Part shown: positions 1 to 9,878 of the stretch, one piece after another
Layout: the number at the start of each line of letters is the position of its first letter
Numbering within the stretch: position 1 is the first letter of the stretch
From: Pseudoalteromonas sp. T1lg23B
GTDB taxonomy: Bacteria > Pseudomonadota > Gammaproteobacteria > Enterobacterales > Alteromonadaceae
DNA: 64,000 nt
Assembly: GCF_002964665.1 (NCBI RefSeq)
Contig: NZ_PQBZ01000034.1
Location: 1,364,429 to 1,428,428, forward strand
Direction of reading: 5' to 3'
The notes under the pieces: generated by a model
Seen by the model: only the letters and a program-made list of their open reading frames with translations
What the model was told of the DNA's origin: nothing
The model's database searches: none
Program-made: the position numbers and the translations under genes

Positions 1-105
1 TCAATTTCAATCTATGCGTATTTAGTGCTGCATTATACATCAACTTATGAAGCATTTCACTGGACATTAGTATTTTTGCGTAATAAATGAAGGAATTTAT
101 AAATT

Positions 106-363
106 ATGCTTACACAGATTAACATTCAAGCCAATCGCACGCCCAAAGGGGCTGATATTTTAAAGTTTGCCCGCAAGTGTCGAGGGTATACTCAAGCCGA
201 GTCGGCCGCCAGTTATGGCATTGAAGAGCGAACTCTTAGACGTTGGGAAAATAATGAATATAACCCTCGCTGGAATGACGTGATAGGATTGCTAGAGGAT
301 GTTTATTCTCTCGATGTAGCCCATGTGATTTTGGGTATGATGCGCACTAACGAACAAATCTAA
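106..363 (+). CDS. Small helix-turn-helix (XRE-like) DNA-binding protein
   Basis: An 85-residue protein dominated by a single helix-turn-helix domain (about residues 16-60). It has the Cro/C1-type pattern of a TQ..SA turn followed by the recognition-helix-like stretch ERTLRRWENNEYNPRW. No sensor domain follows, so it is probably a small stand-alone regulator. The ATG is preceded by a GAAGGAA Shine-Dalgarno about 10 bases upstream. The next gene, a PlsC-like acyltransferase, starts 28 bases after the stop and may be cotranscribed. The target is unknown. The fold call is confident and the role is not. Confidence 0.75.
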   Translation: MLTQINIQANRTPKGADILKFARKCRGYTQAESAASYGIEERTLRRWENNEYNPRWNDVIGLLEDVYSLDVAHVILGMMRTNEQI

Positions 364-391
364 TAACAAACCAATAAAGCAAGATAACATC

Positions 392-1006
392 ATGACACAA
401 AAAAAAGAGACCGATAACCTAATTAAGGTGCCTGAGCAAATCCCTCGAACTTCGGGGGTGCTATCTCGTAAACTTGGTACGACTATGCTACGCATACTAG
501 GTTGGCGTATCAGCGGTGAATTTCCACAATACAGTAAATTTGTTGCAGCCGTCGCTCCCCATACCTCAAACTGGGATTTTTTTGTGGCAATCTCTGTCAA
601 GCTGAGTTTAGGTATTGAAATTAAATTTTTAGGGAAACACAGCATTTTTGTTGGACCAATTGGCTGGCTATTGAAGAAAATGGGTGGAATTCCAGTAGAG
701 CGAAGCCATGCTCACGGTATGGTTGCACAAATTAGCGAGGTGTTTAGCCACAGTGATGCCTTAATCTTAGGTATTGCCCCTGAAGGAACCCGCAAAAAAA
801 CACCGAAATGGAAAACTGGCTTTTTACATATTGCCAAGTCAGCAAAAGTCCCCGTGGTGCCGATGGCATTGGATTATAGCAAAAAAGAATTTGTCATTAT
901 GCCTGCTCAGCATATTCACGGCGACATAGAACAAGAGTTACAACGGTTCTGTAAGCTCTTTGATAAAGCAATGGCCAAATACCCACAACAGGTCTCTGGA
1001 GATTAA
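392..1006 (+). CDS. PlsC-like glycerophosphate acyltransferase family protein
   Basis: A 204-residue protein of the 1-acyl-glycerol-3-phosphate acyltransferase (PlsC/LPLAT) superfamily. The catalytic H-x4-D box is visible as HTSNWD (His57, Asp62). It is followed by GGIPVER (98-104), which in this family helps bind the glycerophosphate, and by the PEGTR block (130-134). It lacks the long N-terminal membrane segment of housekeeping PlsC and matches the short acyltransferases often seen in marine gammaproteobacteria. It probably acts at the inner membrane on a lyso-lipid or similar acceptor; the substrate cannot be read from sequence. It lies just downstream of the small HTH gene. Confidence 0.82.
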   Translation: MTQKKETDNLIKVPEQIPRTSGVLSRKLGTTMLRILGWRISGEFPQYSKFVAAVAPHTSNWDFFVAISVKLSLGIEIKFLGKHSIFVGPIGWLLKKMGGIPVERSHAHGMVAQISEVFSHSDALILGIAPEGTRKKTPKWKTGFLHIAKSAKVPVVPMALDYSKKEFVIMPAQHIHGDIEQELQRFCKLFDKAMAKYPQQVSGD

Positions 1007-1103
1007 GCCCAGCTCACAATGGTTTCATTTTATCGCAATATACTCGCAGCGAACTTAGCCTTGCCTATACTGGACAAACCAATCACACATAAAATAATAC
1101 GAT

Positions 1104-2372
1104 ATGAAAAAAGCTCTCTCTTATTCTCTTTGCACATTTGCGCTGCTTTGTGGACAGGCATTGGCAAACACGACTGTCCTCAACGCAAAAGCCTATATTG
1201 ATGTGGAGTCGGGTCAGCGTATCAATAACCCAAGTTTGTTGATCAAAGACAATCGCATCATCAAGATTGCCAAACAAGGAGAATTACAAATTCCAACTGA
1301 TGCACAGGTCATCACCCTCGACGATAAAACATTGTTGCCAGGATTAATGGACATGCATGTTCATTTAACGGGTGATCCATCTGATAACTTTCTTGCCGCA
1401 CAGAATTATTCCATTCCAAGAAAAACCGTTAAAGCCGTAAAAAATGCCCACACAACTCTAATGGCGGGCTTTACCACTGTACGTAACCTTGGTTCACCGG
1501 GCTATAGTGTTATAGCGGTTCGAGATGCCATCAATGCACAAGAGGTGAGTGGCCCAAGAATCTACAGTGCTGGCAATGCCATTTCAATCACCGGCGGGCA
1601 TTGTGACGACAACTTTAGCGCCCCTGAGAAAAAATCAGTCGCGGCGGGTGTCGCTGATGGGCCTTGGGCTGTACGCGCGAAGGTGAGAGAAAATATAAAA
1701 TATGGTGCAAACACCATAAAAATATGCGCAACAGGTGGCGTGTTTTCCAAAGGCACTAAGGTTGGCGTTCAACAATTTTCAGAGCAAGAGTTGCAAGCTG
1801 CAGCAGAAGAGGCCCATTTACGTGGTCTCATTATTGCGGCGCACGCCCACGGAACAAATGGCATTAAAGCAGCGATTCGCGCGGGAATAGATAGCATAGA
1901 ACACTGTAGTTTCATGGATGACGAAGCCATCTCGTTGGCAATGAAGCATGGTACTTATTTATCCTGTGATATTTATAACACCGAGTACACCTTGGCCTTC
2001 GGTGAAGCCAATGGCGTTCCCGAAGAAAATATTAATAAAGAAAAACAGGTATCCAAGGCGCAGCGCGAGAGTTTTCGCCGTGCAGTAAAAGCAGGGCTGA
2101 ACATGGTATTTGGCTCTGATGCGGCGATTTACCCTCACGGAGACAACGGCAAACAGTTCTCTCGCATGGTGCAATTTGGTATGACACCGCTACAAGCAAT
2201 TCAAGCCGCTACCATTAATAGCGCAACGTTGCTCAAACGAACAGATTTAGGAAAGATTTCAGAAGGTTACCTTGCCGATATTATCGCGGTTGACGATGAT
2301 CCTCTTCGCAATATTGCAACGCTGGAGAACGTCAGCTTTGTGATGAAAGACGGTAAAGTTTACAAACAATAA
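1104..2372 (+). CDS. Secreted amidohydrolase (imidazolonepropionase/prolidase-like)
   Basis: A 422-residue metal-dependent amidohydrolase with a Sec signal peptide ending near Ala21. The TIM-barrel metal ligands are all present: HVH (85-87), a probable carboxylated Lys206 in TIKICATGG, HAH (247-249), EHC (266-268) and the catalytic Asp339 in FGSDA. This arrangement fits the Xaa-Pro dipeptidase / L-Lys(Arg) carboxypeptidase subgroup, which releases amino acids from dipeptides in the periplasm. The C-terminus has the usual small beta-domain closing motif (GYLADIIAVDDDPL). The gene stands alone and is followed by a hairpin. Family is confident; the substrate is inferred. Confidence 0.85.
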   Translation: MKKALSYSLCTFALLCGQALANTTVLNAKAYIDVESGQRINNPSLLIKDNRIIKIAKQGELQIPTDAQVITLDDKTLLPGLMDMHVHLTGDPSDNFLAAQNYSIPRKTVKAVKNAHTTLMAGFTTVRNLGSPGYSVIAVRDAINAQEVSGPRIYSAGNAISITGGHCDDNFSAPEKKSVAAGVADGPWAVRAKVRENIKYGANTIKICATGGVFSKGTKVGVQQFSEQELQAAAEEAHLRGLIIAAHAHGTNGIKAAIRAGIDSIEHCSFMDDEAISLAMKHGTYLSCDIYNTEYTLAFGEANGVPEENINKEKQVSKAQRESFRRAVKAGLNMVFGSDAAIYPHGDNGKQFSRMVQFGMTPLQAIQAATINSATLLKRTDLGKISEGYLADIIAVDDDPLRNIATLENVSFVMKDGKVYKQ

Positions 2373-2396
2373 GCCCGTTGCAACCCACTCTACTTC

Positions 2397-2428
2397 AGGG
2401 GCGTAATTTACGTCTTTATTGCGCCTCT
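2397..2428 (+). terminator. Hairpin downstream of amidohydrolase gene
   Basis: A ten-pair stem (AGGGGCGTAA with TTGCGCCTCT, two G-U pairs) with a 12-base loop, 25 bases after the amidohydrolase stop. There is no clean U-run, so termination is only likely. Confidence 0.4.
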
Positions 2429-2765
2429 GATATTCGATTTTTCATCATTGAGGTAACTTGATATAAGCACATCAACAGCGCTCATAATCATGTTTGCAAC
2501 AAGCAGTGGCAAGCGAAGAATGACAGAACATTGAAATGCACGCTGAATGAAGTTGAGTAAAAACTCAGCTCTAGTACATAAATTAACCACCTCAAGTAGT
2601 TCACATCCTATATCTGGTGCTTTTAAGCAAACTTTGATCTCGTTTACTCGCCACCTTAATTTACAGTTATTTTACAACAGCCCAATTTACTCTACGCTTA
2701 TACATAAACCGCCTAGCCACTGCGTGGTAAAAGCTAAAAAGGACAGCAAACAAAGGTCAACAACC

Positions 2766-3953
2766 ATGGAACATACAGTACACAACGAGCAGCCTGCCAG
2801 ATTACTATCAATTGATTTACTGCGTGGATTAATCATCATTCTAATGGCGCTAGATCACACAAGAAACTATTGGGGAGTGACGCCTTTTTCTCCTACCGAT
2901 TTAGAAATGACTAACTGGGCATGGTTTTTTACCCGCTGGATCACCCATTTTTGCGCCCCACTGTTTGTCTTTTTGACAGGTGTTAGCGCCTTTTTATATG
3001 CACAAAAAGTACAAGATTCAAAGCAGTTGCGATACTTCTTATTTACCCGTGGTGTCTGGCTCATCATCTTAGAAATTGCGCTGATCACACCTAGCTGGCA
3101 GGTGAGTTACAACACCATTGTATTGCAAGTGATCTGGGTTATTGGTTGCTCAATGGTATTGCTGTCACTTCTTATTACTATGAGTGCTAAATGGATCCTT
3201 ATGCTAACCCTACCTTTTCTCATACTACACAATGCGCTTAATGATGCGGCAATATTAGAAAGCTTAGGGCCACTTGGGTGGCTTTGGCATATATTCCACG
3301 TACAAGGCGGTATTAACTTTGCGGATATGGCCGTTTCGGTCTATGTCGCTTATCCATTGATACCTTGGTTCAGTGTTATGGCTCTGGGGTATGTTGTTGG
3401 GAACGTTTACATGTGGCAACCGTATAAGCGTATCACTTACCTAACTAATTTAGGATTGGGTCTGATCATTAGCTTTGTCATACTCAGAGCTACGGGCGTG
3501 TATGGCGACCCGTACATGTTTGAATCACAACATAACCCTATTACCTCCTTGTTATCATTTCTAAACACCCATAAATATCCACCCTCATTACAATACGTGC
3601 TCATGACTCTTGGACCTGGACTCATTTTATTGGGGCAATTAGAAAAGCTTAACACCAAACACAAGCTGTATAGCTACCTTAGTTGGCTTAAAGTTTTCGG
3701 CGCCGTACCGCTGTTTTTTTACGTCGTTCATGTGCCCATCATCAATGGTTTTGCCCACCTATATACCTGGCAAAAATTTGGTGAACCTATCAATATGTTT
3801 TTTGCGTCAGGTGACTTACCAGCAAGCTATCAGCCCAGTTTGTGGCTAACCTATGCGGTTTGGCTACTGCTACTTTTCGCCTTGTACTACCCGTGTAAAC
3901 ACTATGCCAATCTTAAACGACAATCTAACAATGCAATCTTGAGTTATTTGTAA
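2766..3953 (+). CDS. DUF1624/HGSNAT-like membrane acyltransferase-type protein
   Basis: A polytopic membrane protein of about 395 residues. It opens with RLLSIDLLRGLIIILMAL followed by DHTRNYW, the signature of the DUF1624 / heparan-alpha-glucosaminide N-acetyltransferase-like family (also seen in YeiB-type proteins). About ten hydrophobic helices follow, and a conserved His is present in the FFYVVHVPIIN segment. The open frame extends upstream to 2547, but the first 73 codons are low-complexity and lack a signal or membrane helix, so the ATG at 2766 is chosen. The function is probably acyl transfer across the inner membrane; the substrate is unknown. Confidence 0.75.
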   Translation: MEHTVHNEQPARLLSIDLLRGLIIILMALDHTRNYWGVTPFSPTDLEMTNWAWFFTRWITHFCAPLFVFLTGVSAFLYAQKVQDSKQLRYFLFTRGVWLIILEIALITPSWQVSYNTIVLQVIWVIGCSMVLLSLLITMSAKWILMLTLPFLILHNALNDAAILESLGPLGWLWHIFHVQGGINFADMAVSVYVAYPLIPWFSVMALGYVVGNVYMWQPYKRITYLTNLGLGLIISFVILRATGVYGDPYMFESQHNPITSLLSFLNTHKYPPSLQYVLMTLGPGLILLGQLEKLNTKHKLYSYLSWLKVFGAVPLFFYVVHVPIINGFAHLYTWQKFGEPINMFFASGDLPASYQPSLWLTYAVWLLLLFALYYPCKHYANLKRQSNNAILSYL

Positions 3954-4143
3954 ATCCAAGCTGATGGAGGGCATTATTTTGCCCCCATTAAAAAGACAAT
4001 AATTACTTTAAAGGAACAAAAGTGAATTTTAAACCTTTATAGTAAAAAATTTGTAATATTCAGTTAAATAATTTAGTGTTTCCCGCGTAAACACTCCAGC
4101 ATGTGTTTACTAATAAAAAATCATTAATAACACGGGAAACACA

Positions 4144-5838
4144 ATGAAAAAAACCAGCTTTTGCCTATTAATGGCTATAACAACATCAACCAATAGTATT
4201 GCTTTTACGCAACTAGGTGGCGGCGGTATTATGCCAATGGGCCATGAGTGGCTAACACGCACAGCCGCTTTGGAGTTATTAGATGCTGAGCATATTATTA
4301 GCCCAGATCCCAACGATCCTCGTCCAACATGGCAATATGGCTTAGCGAAAAATACCGATCTAAGTAGTGCCTACAGTGAAATCTCAAAGATCAGCGCAAA
4401 CACCAATAACAACACCAATTATCAACCTCGCTTTGATAATGTGTATGCCGCAATTGTGGGCGAACGCTGGGTTGATATTGCCGGGTTCAATGTGTCTAAT
4501 GCCAGTATTGATCCAACCGGCCCAAATTGCTTCAGCGCTATCTCTCAAGAACCAGCGGATTTACAACAAGATCACTTTATGCGCCGCTATGATGATGTTG
4601 CAGGTCAAGGTGGTGTAGACGCGGCTCGCCGTGGTCAGCAACGTTTTATTCAACATTTTGTAGACGCTGCAACGGCACAGCAAAAACGAATCAAGGTCTG
4701 GGATGGCGGCGGCTACTCCGCGCTGGCTGATGTTGATCATAACTACTTTTTGTTTGGTCGCGCAGTTCACCTATTCCAAGACTCATTTAGCCCTGAACAT
4801 ACCGTTAGGCTACCTCAAGATAACTACGAAAAAGTGTGGCAGGTTAAAGCTTACTTGTGCTCCGAAGGTGCCGAGCAACATAGCCACGACACAAAAGATG
4901 TGTTGAATTTTAGCAGCGGCGATGTGATCTGGCATGAAAATACTCGCCTAGACTCAGGTTGGAATAGCTATAAAATCAGCAGCATGAAACCAGTTGCATT
5001 GGTTGCGCTTGAAGCCAGTAAAGATCTATGGGCCGCATTTATTCGTACGATGGCTGTGCACCCAGAGCAAAGAGAGCAGGTCGCTCGATTAGAAGCACAA
5101 ACGCTCGTAGACAATTGGCTATCATTTGATGAACAAGCCATGCTGAACTGGTATGACAATCAACAACATCGCGATCACACCTATGTGCTTGCACCTAATG
5201 AAACGGGGCCGGGTAAAACACTGGAAGAATGTATGCTTGAGCTTAATGTCGGCACCAGTAGCCAAGCTGAACGTGTGGCTCAACTCGATGCCGAGCGCCG
5301 TCAATGTTTATATAATATTGAAGCTGAACCTGGCTATGAAGACCTCTTTGACCCACACATGGACATGCCTTATAACTGGCGCTGGAAGTCACTTACTTGG
5401 AAAACACCACCAAGTGATTGGCAAGCGCCTCAACAAGCCGCCGACAAGGGCCAAACAGTTAGTTTCAAATCTGCGCTAAACGGCCAACCTGTCCACACAC
5501 AAAATGGCCTCAGCAATGACGCCAGATTGGTCGCCACCTCTGGGACTGCCACTGAATTTATCAAAGTCCCTACATCGGATGGTGCATTTTATTTAAGAAG
5601 CAAACAGAATCCTGAGCTGTTTTTCAGCTACAGCGCAACGTCATCTGGTTATGCCAAGCTCGTTGATTCACCGCGCCAATCTGCCTATCAGCTTATTTAT
5701 CAAGGCGGTGTTTGGAATATTAAAAACACCTATTGGCAACAGTATTTCTGGCTCGATAGTAGCGATAACAGCATACACCTCAATCGTCATGGCGAGCCAC
5801 ATCACAGCTCAGCGAAATGGATCCTCAACCAACAGTAA
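4144..5838 (+). CDS. Secreted zinc phospholipase C-like hydrolase with C-terminal beta domain
   Basis: A 564-residue exported protein with a signal peptide ending around residue 21. The N-terminal two-thirds resemble the zinc-dependent phospholipase C / S1-P1 nuclease fold. After the signal comes GHEWLTR (33-39), and a later segment reads HLFQDSFSPEH, which fits the H-x3-D-x3-P-x-H zinc-binding motif of that superfamily. The last 130 or so residues form a beta-rich, probably trefoil-like, domain (repeated FxLRSKQNPxLF-type strands) that could bind membranes or glycans. It stands alone, convergent to the di-haem peroxidase gene. It is likely a secreted lipase or cytolysin; the exact substrate is inferred only. 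Confidence 0.6.
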   Translation: MKKTSFCLLMAITTSTNSIAFTQLGGGGIMPMGHEWLTRTAALELLDAEHIISPDPNDPRPTWQYGLAKNTDLSSAYSEISKISANTNNNTNYQPRFDNVYAAIVGERWVDIAGFNVSNASIDPTGPNCFSAISQEPADLQQDHFMRRYDDVAGQGGVDAARRGQQRFIQHFVDAATAQQKRIKVWDGGGYSALADVDHNYFLFGRAVHLFQDSFSPEHTVRLPQDNYEKVWQVKAYLCSEGAEQHSHDTKDVLNFSSGDVIWHENTRLDSGWNSYKISSMKPVALVALEASKDLWAAFIRTMAVHPEQREQVARLEAQTLVDNWLSFDEQAMLNWYDNQQHRDHTYVLAPNETGPGKTLEECMLELNVGTSSQAERVAQLDAERRQCLYNIEAEPGYEDLFDPHMDMPYNWRWKSLTWKTPPSDWQAPQQAADKGQTVSFKSALNGQPVHTQNGLSNDARLVATSGTATEFIKVPTSDGAFYLRSKQNPELFFSYSATSSGYAKLVDSPRQSAYQLIYQGGVWNIKNTYWQQYFWLDSSDNSIHLNRHGEPHHSSAKWILNQQ

Positions 5839-5852
5839 GTAAACGCAAATAA

Positions 5853-5887
5853 AGGCGATGGCAGGCACTGAGTTTGCCATCACCTTT
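5853..5887. terminator. Bidirectional terminator between convergent genes
   Basis: A GGCGATGGCA / TGCCATCACC stem followed on the plus strand by TTTCTTT. It sits between the convergent ends of the phospholipase-like and di-haem peroxidase genes. Confidence 0.6.
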
Positions 5888-5912
5888 CTTTAACGTTCTG
5901 CATTTAAAGAAC

Positions 5913-8162
5913 TTATTTGATATCTACCTCGATTGTAGTGCCATAATTGGCTCCCTCCCCCAGTGTTGATACAAAATACCAACCGGGTTGTAAACCATCG
6001 AGTCTGAGATACTCATCACTGCCTAAATGCTGTGATGAGAAGTCGTAAAAATTGCGACTTGGCCAAAACTGTCCAACATATAAATTGGTGTTGCCAAAAC
6101 CATGGCGAGTACGAATTTCTACTTGGCTATCAGGCTCCGTTATCTTGATGTAGAAATGGCTATCTCCCGCGCCCGCGCAGACCGGCTGTGCATCAAATAA
6201 TTGGCCATAATTGAGTGGTGGCATAGACTTGCACATGTCGGGCAACGCTTTTGGTTTCTTCGTGGCCTCCCTGAGCGCACTGTCATAGCTTGCTGCCAAC
6301 ATCACCGATTGATAAGGTTTAGAGTCTACGATTGACACATAGTGAGTGCCCTTGTTTAGCGTAACGGTCAGTACTTGTTCAGCGCTTACAGGTTTCGAAC
6401 GCACCAACGCATTATTGTCCGTTGCCCATTGTCGTGGGTTGTATAGTAAGCGGGTGGTTTTTTGTGCGCCTCGGGTACTCAAATATAAGGTCGTGTTGTC
6501 ATGTTCAACCTGTACCTTAAAGTACTGCATCTTGCCGCTGACACACTCCGCTTGGTCAAGCTTCAAAGTATCTCCAGAGCTTGCGGTATCCCCCTCTAAA
6601 CAATTAGCAGGCAGATAAAGTGGTACGCCGAGCTCATTTTTGGCTCGCAGTTGTAAGCCATCAGGGTCGCCTTCATGTGGTTGTGGTAACCACGCTTGTA
6701 GACAGGCCGCATCTTTTACACACGGATCTGTCAGCGCTTTCATGAAATTAACAAGGTCGGTGAGATCTTGCTCACTGAGCTCCAGTGGAACCAACACAGG
6801 GGCCCCGTCAGATATTTCAAAATCTACGATTTTGGCGGCTTCTTCGGTGTTTATCTCAGCATCAACGAATAGTGACTCACAATCCTCTCGATGCTTAAAT
6901 TGCGCCTGCTGACACCAACCTTTGTTATCAAAATAATCGCGTAATTTGGCGCGATAATCATTGTAATGATCCATTACTTGCTCAAGGGTATCGTAATTAC
7001 CTGCATGCCCATATGGCGCGGTCACTTCGATATTTAACAATGTCCCAGAGCGGAAGCTAAACTTATCGGCTTCACTGTTGTTGCGATGCATACGGCCAAG
7101 ATCATTGGTTGTCGTCTCTCCCGCCCCCGTACCTGGGCCAATTTGTGGAAACGCTAGGCGATGATAGTTAGATACCTTGGTTTGCGTAAAACTGTCGGTG
7201 TTATGACAGCCAACACACTGCGTAGGAATATCCGTTGGTGGCTCACCGCCATCCGATGGAGGGGGCGGTAAATATAAATACAAGAACGCACCACGCTTTT
7301 GTGACTCAGTGATAGCAGACTTATCACCCCGAACATAGGCAAACCAAGGGTTGTTGGTAAAATTCATGGACTTTTCGTAAGCGGCAATCGCTTTGGTGAT
7401 ATTGTTAAAGGTGACCACCTCTTCACCGGGTGAAGTGCTTGCACCATACACCTTTTCAAAATGCGCTCGCCAATTGTTCTTAAACAACTCTCCCTGACCA
7501 CTGCCATAGTCGCCAATGCGTGCTGCTAAATGTGCCCTAACCGCCTCGTTGGATTGCCCCTGCATAAAGTCAAAACCGCGCATTTCGGAAGCGGTGATCA
7601 CAGGAAAACGAGACTGCGCTTGTAATAAGCTGTCTCCCGCTTTCGGGTCAGCCTGCTCATAGGGAACATCTGGCGTACTAATCCCTCGTTCGGGGTTTAA
7701 CCAATCCAAAAATTCAACACGCGCATCGCGAAACAAGCTACGTTTTTCAGTCCAAGCATTAAAAACAGTGGGGGAGTTTCTAGGTATGTAAAGATTATCG
7801 GTCAAGGTTTCTCTGCCCGGTCCCAGTACATCCTCATCTTTTGCCAGCGTACCAATTGGCAACGCGAGACCATCTCCTCCTCCTAAATAGGGATGATGAC
7901 AGCTAGCGCATGCGACATCTTTGTTACCACTGAGCGCTTTGGTAAAAAATAGCAGTTTGCCAAGTTGTACTTCGGGGTCATCTACGGCGGGAATATTGGC
8001 GCCGGTGGTTAAATCTCCCGTTAATTCATGCTGTGCGATCAACTGCGCGAGTTTGGCATCTAAATCCGGTTCTTCGGATGGAAGTACATCACTGGCAGCC
8101 ACCTCACTGGCAACTACGCAGAGGCTGATCAGTAAAGCAATCCGTCTTCTCATTGTTATCAT
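5913..8162 (-). CDS. MauG/cytochrome c peroxidase-family di-haem protein with C-terminal extension
   Basis: A 749-residue exported protein. It has two c-type haem sites, CASCH (85-89) and CVGCH (316-320), in the bacterial cytochrome c peroxidase / MauG architecture, with typical LGKLLFF and PYGHAGNY segments. The domain normally spans about 350-450 residues. Here about 250 further residues follow the enzyme and include beta-sandwich segments with Cys pairs, resembling pre-peptidase C-terminal (PPC) domains. It probably acts in the periplasm or at the cell surface as a peroxidase or oxidant of another protein. The ATG at 8162 is chosen because AAAGGAA lies 7 bases before it. An inverted repeat lies just upstream. 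Confidence 0.85.
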   Translation of the reverse strand: MITMRRRIALLISLCVVASEVAASDVLPSEEPDLDAKLAQLIAQHELTGDLTTGANIPAVDDPEVQLGKLLFFTKALSGNKDVACASCHHPYLGGGDGLALPIGTLAKDEDVLGPGRETLTDNLYIPRNSPTVFNAWTEKRSLFRDARVEFLDWLNPERGISTPDVPYEQADPKAGDSLLQAQSRFPVITASEMRGFDFMQGQSNEAVRAHLAARIGDYGSGQGELFKNNWRAHFEKVYGASTSPGEEVVTFNNITKAIAAYEKSMNFTNNPWFAYVRGDKSAITESQKRGAFLYLYLPPPPSDGGEPPTDIPTQCVGCHNTDSFTQTKVSNYHRLAFPQIGPGTGAGETTTNDLGRMHRNNSEADKFSFRSGTLLNIEVTAPYGHAGNYDTLEQVMDHYNDYRAKLRDYFDNKGWCQQAQFKHREDCESLFVDAEINTEEAAKIVDFEISDGAPVLVPLELSEQDLTDLVNFMKALTDPCVKDAACLQAWLPQPHEGDPDGLQLRAKNELGVPLYLPANCLEGDTASSGDTLKLDQAECVSGKMQYFKVQVEHDNTTLYLSTRGAQKTTRLLYNPRQWATDNNALVRSKPVSAEQVLTVTLNKGTHYVSIVDSKPYQSVMLAASYDSALREATKKPKALPDMCKSMPPLNYGQLFDAQPVCAGAGDSHFYIKITEPDSQVEIRTRHGFGNTNLYVGQFWPSRNFYDFSSQHLGSDEYLRLDGLQPGWYFVSTLGEGANYGTTIEVDIK

Positions 8163-8180
8163 GTTAGTTTCCTTTGTAAT

Positions 8181-8196
8181 TTGAGAATGATCTCAA
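8181..8196 (-). promoter_or_regulatory. Inverted repeat upstream of the di-haem peroxidase gene
   Basis: TTGAGA-N4-TCTCAA, a perfect six-base inverted repeat about 19 bases before the start codon. It overlaps where a repressor could block initiation. The binding protein is unknown. Confidence 0.35.
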
Positions 8197-8515
8197 CCCC
8201 GAAAACTAACCCAAAAAATTTACATTTGCAAAATACTAAATACAAACAAATCAAAATTAAATACAACACACTGTTTTTAAATGATTTATTTGTCAAAAAT
8301 CATAAATAACCAGAAAAAACAACACCATAAATAGCAATGGTTTATGAGCCAGTTACAAGAAAGGTTAACTTATGGTTAACTTTGTCTGCGAATGTTTTTT
8401 TATCTAACAATCGAAAAATCATGATATATAACCAAACAGCCTACACTCAAGACGATAAAACGCTATCCAAGGTAAAAAAGGCATGTGTAAACTAGAGGTT
8501 TTCCAAGGAGCATTT
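8197..8515. other. AT-rich divergent intergenic region
   Basis: This gap separates the divergent di-haem peroxidase and RidA genes and presumably carries both promoters. It is strongly AT-rich with several A/T tracts. I see no convincing coding sequence or structured RNA. Confidence 0.5.
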
Positions 8516-8872
8516 ATGACGATCACCAGAGTACACACCAACCAGCGCATGAGCCGAATTGTTACCCACAACAACACCGTTTATTTATGCGGACAAGTCT
8601 GTGAAGACGCCAGCAAAGACATCACCGAACAAACTCAAACCATGCTTGCCAAAGTGGATGATTTACTCGCTCAAGCCAACAGCGATAAGTACCACTTGCT
8701 GAGCGCGACGGTCTACATCAGTGATATGCAGTATTTTGCGCAAATGAATGCGGTATGGGATGCTTGGGTGCCGGAGGGCCACGCCCCTGCCAGAGCCTGT
8801 GTGCAAGCCGCAATGGCGCGCCCTGAGCTATTGGTAGAAGTTTCGGTGGTTGCCGCGGTTAAAGAAAGTTAG
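8516..8872 (+). CDS. RidA/YjgF-family protein
   Basis: A 118-residue protein of the RidA (YjgF/YER057c/UK114) family, which hydrolyses reactive enamine/imine intermediates made by PLP enzymes. The conserved catalytic Arg is present in the APARACVQ segment, followed by the family's closing [12 protein letters not shown] strand. YLCGQV and VYISDM are the usual core motifs. The frame extends upstream to 8483, but AAGGAG lies 6 bases before the ATG at 8516, which also gives the normal family length. Its closeness to the YoaB-like RidA subgroup is an impression only. Confidence 0.88.
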   Translation: MTITRVHTNQRMSRIVTHNNTVYLCGQVCEDASKDITEQTQTMLAKVDDLLAQANSDKYHLLSATVYISDMQYFAQMNAVWDAWVPEGHAPARACVQAAMARPELLVEVSVVAAVKES

Positions 8873-9130
8873 TGTTTACTAATATATTTAGTTAATTAGA
8901 GAGTGATGTCTCCAGGCTATCTGCGAGCTTCATTCTCAACTATAAAGCTGACTAATTTTGTGCATGATACACGTTATGCACGCATTGCCTTGCAAATTTA
9001 GTCAACCCATTCCTCTCAAAAGTCCCCTTACTAACGCTACAACACATATCTAGGCATTCACCGCAAACTACAAACTCGAAATAAAAACCGCCTATACTGA
9101 CTATTATTGTTGCCAACAGAAAGAGCTACC

Positions 9131-9865
9131 TTGAGAAAGCTGTATTTTCTGGTCGTTGCTTTTTTATCTATACATGGTTTTTTTAGCCCTGTAATCAAGG
9201 CTCAGAGTGAAACATTAACACCGTTTACTTTGGCCACCACTAACGACCCAAGAACGCCATTATATCAAAAAACAGTACAAGTGCTGCACGTTGCCTTGGC
9301 TGAGCTTGGCTACACGCTCACGGTGATGACGCTACCGAGCAAACGCAGTTTGAGCTGGGCGAATATGGGAAAAGTAGACGGTGAGCTATTCAGAGTCAGT
9401 GATTTAGACCTTTCAACCTATCCCAATTTAACACGAGTCAACGAAGCCATTGCCACGATTGATCAATCCGTCATCGGTAGAGCAAATGTGGTGGTCAATG
9501 GTTGGCAAAGTATGAAGCGCTATACCATCGCCTATGAAAGAGGCACCGCTTTTTTAGATAAAAACCAAAGCCGTTTTAAAGATGTGATCTTAGTCGACGA
9601 CTTTGACCAAGCCATTGAACTTATCCTCGCAGGTAGGGCCGATATCACCGTGACCAGTAAAGCGACCGCACAGCGCTTAATGCAAAGCTCGGCGCGGTTA
9701 TTTAATGAGATAAAAATCCACAGCCCTCCGTTAGTTGAAATAAACCTACACACCTATATCAACAAGCAACATCATCCTGAGCTTGCCGATCAACTTGCTG
9801 ATGTGCTTAAAGCTATGAAGCTTGATGGCCGCTACCAACAACTGAGTCAATTAGCAGCCCACTAA
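9131..9865 (+). CDS. Periplasmic substrate-binding-like protein
   Basis: An exported protein of about 244 residues that resembles family-3 solute-binding domains (PF00497-like), found free-standing in many marine gammaproteobacteria. After the signal peptide come PFTLATTNDPRTPLY and later a VILVDDFDQAIELILAGRAD segment, typical of the second lobe. No ABC permease lies next to it, so a sensory or scavenging role is as likely as transport. The start is uncertain: the frame opens at a TTG at 9107, but the TTG at 9131 follows an AAAGAG-like site and gives a cleaner signal peptide. Confidence 0.65.
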   Translation: MRKLYFLVVAFLSIHGFFSPVIKAQSETLTPFTLATTNDPRTPLYQKTVQVLHVALAELGYTLTVMTLPSKRSLSWANMGKVDGELFRVSDLDLSTYPNLTRVNEAIATIDQSVIGRANVVVNGWQSMKRYTIAYERGTAFLDKNQSRFKDVILVDDFDQAIELILAGRADITVTSKATAQRLMQSSARLFNEIKIHSPPLVEINLHTYINKQHHPELADQLADVLKAMKLDGRYQQLSQLAAH

Positions 9866-9878
9866 TAAATAACGCCCA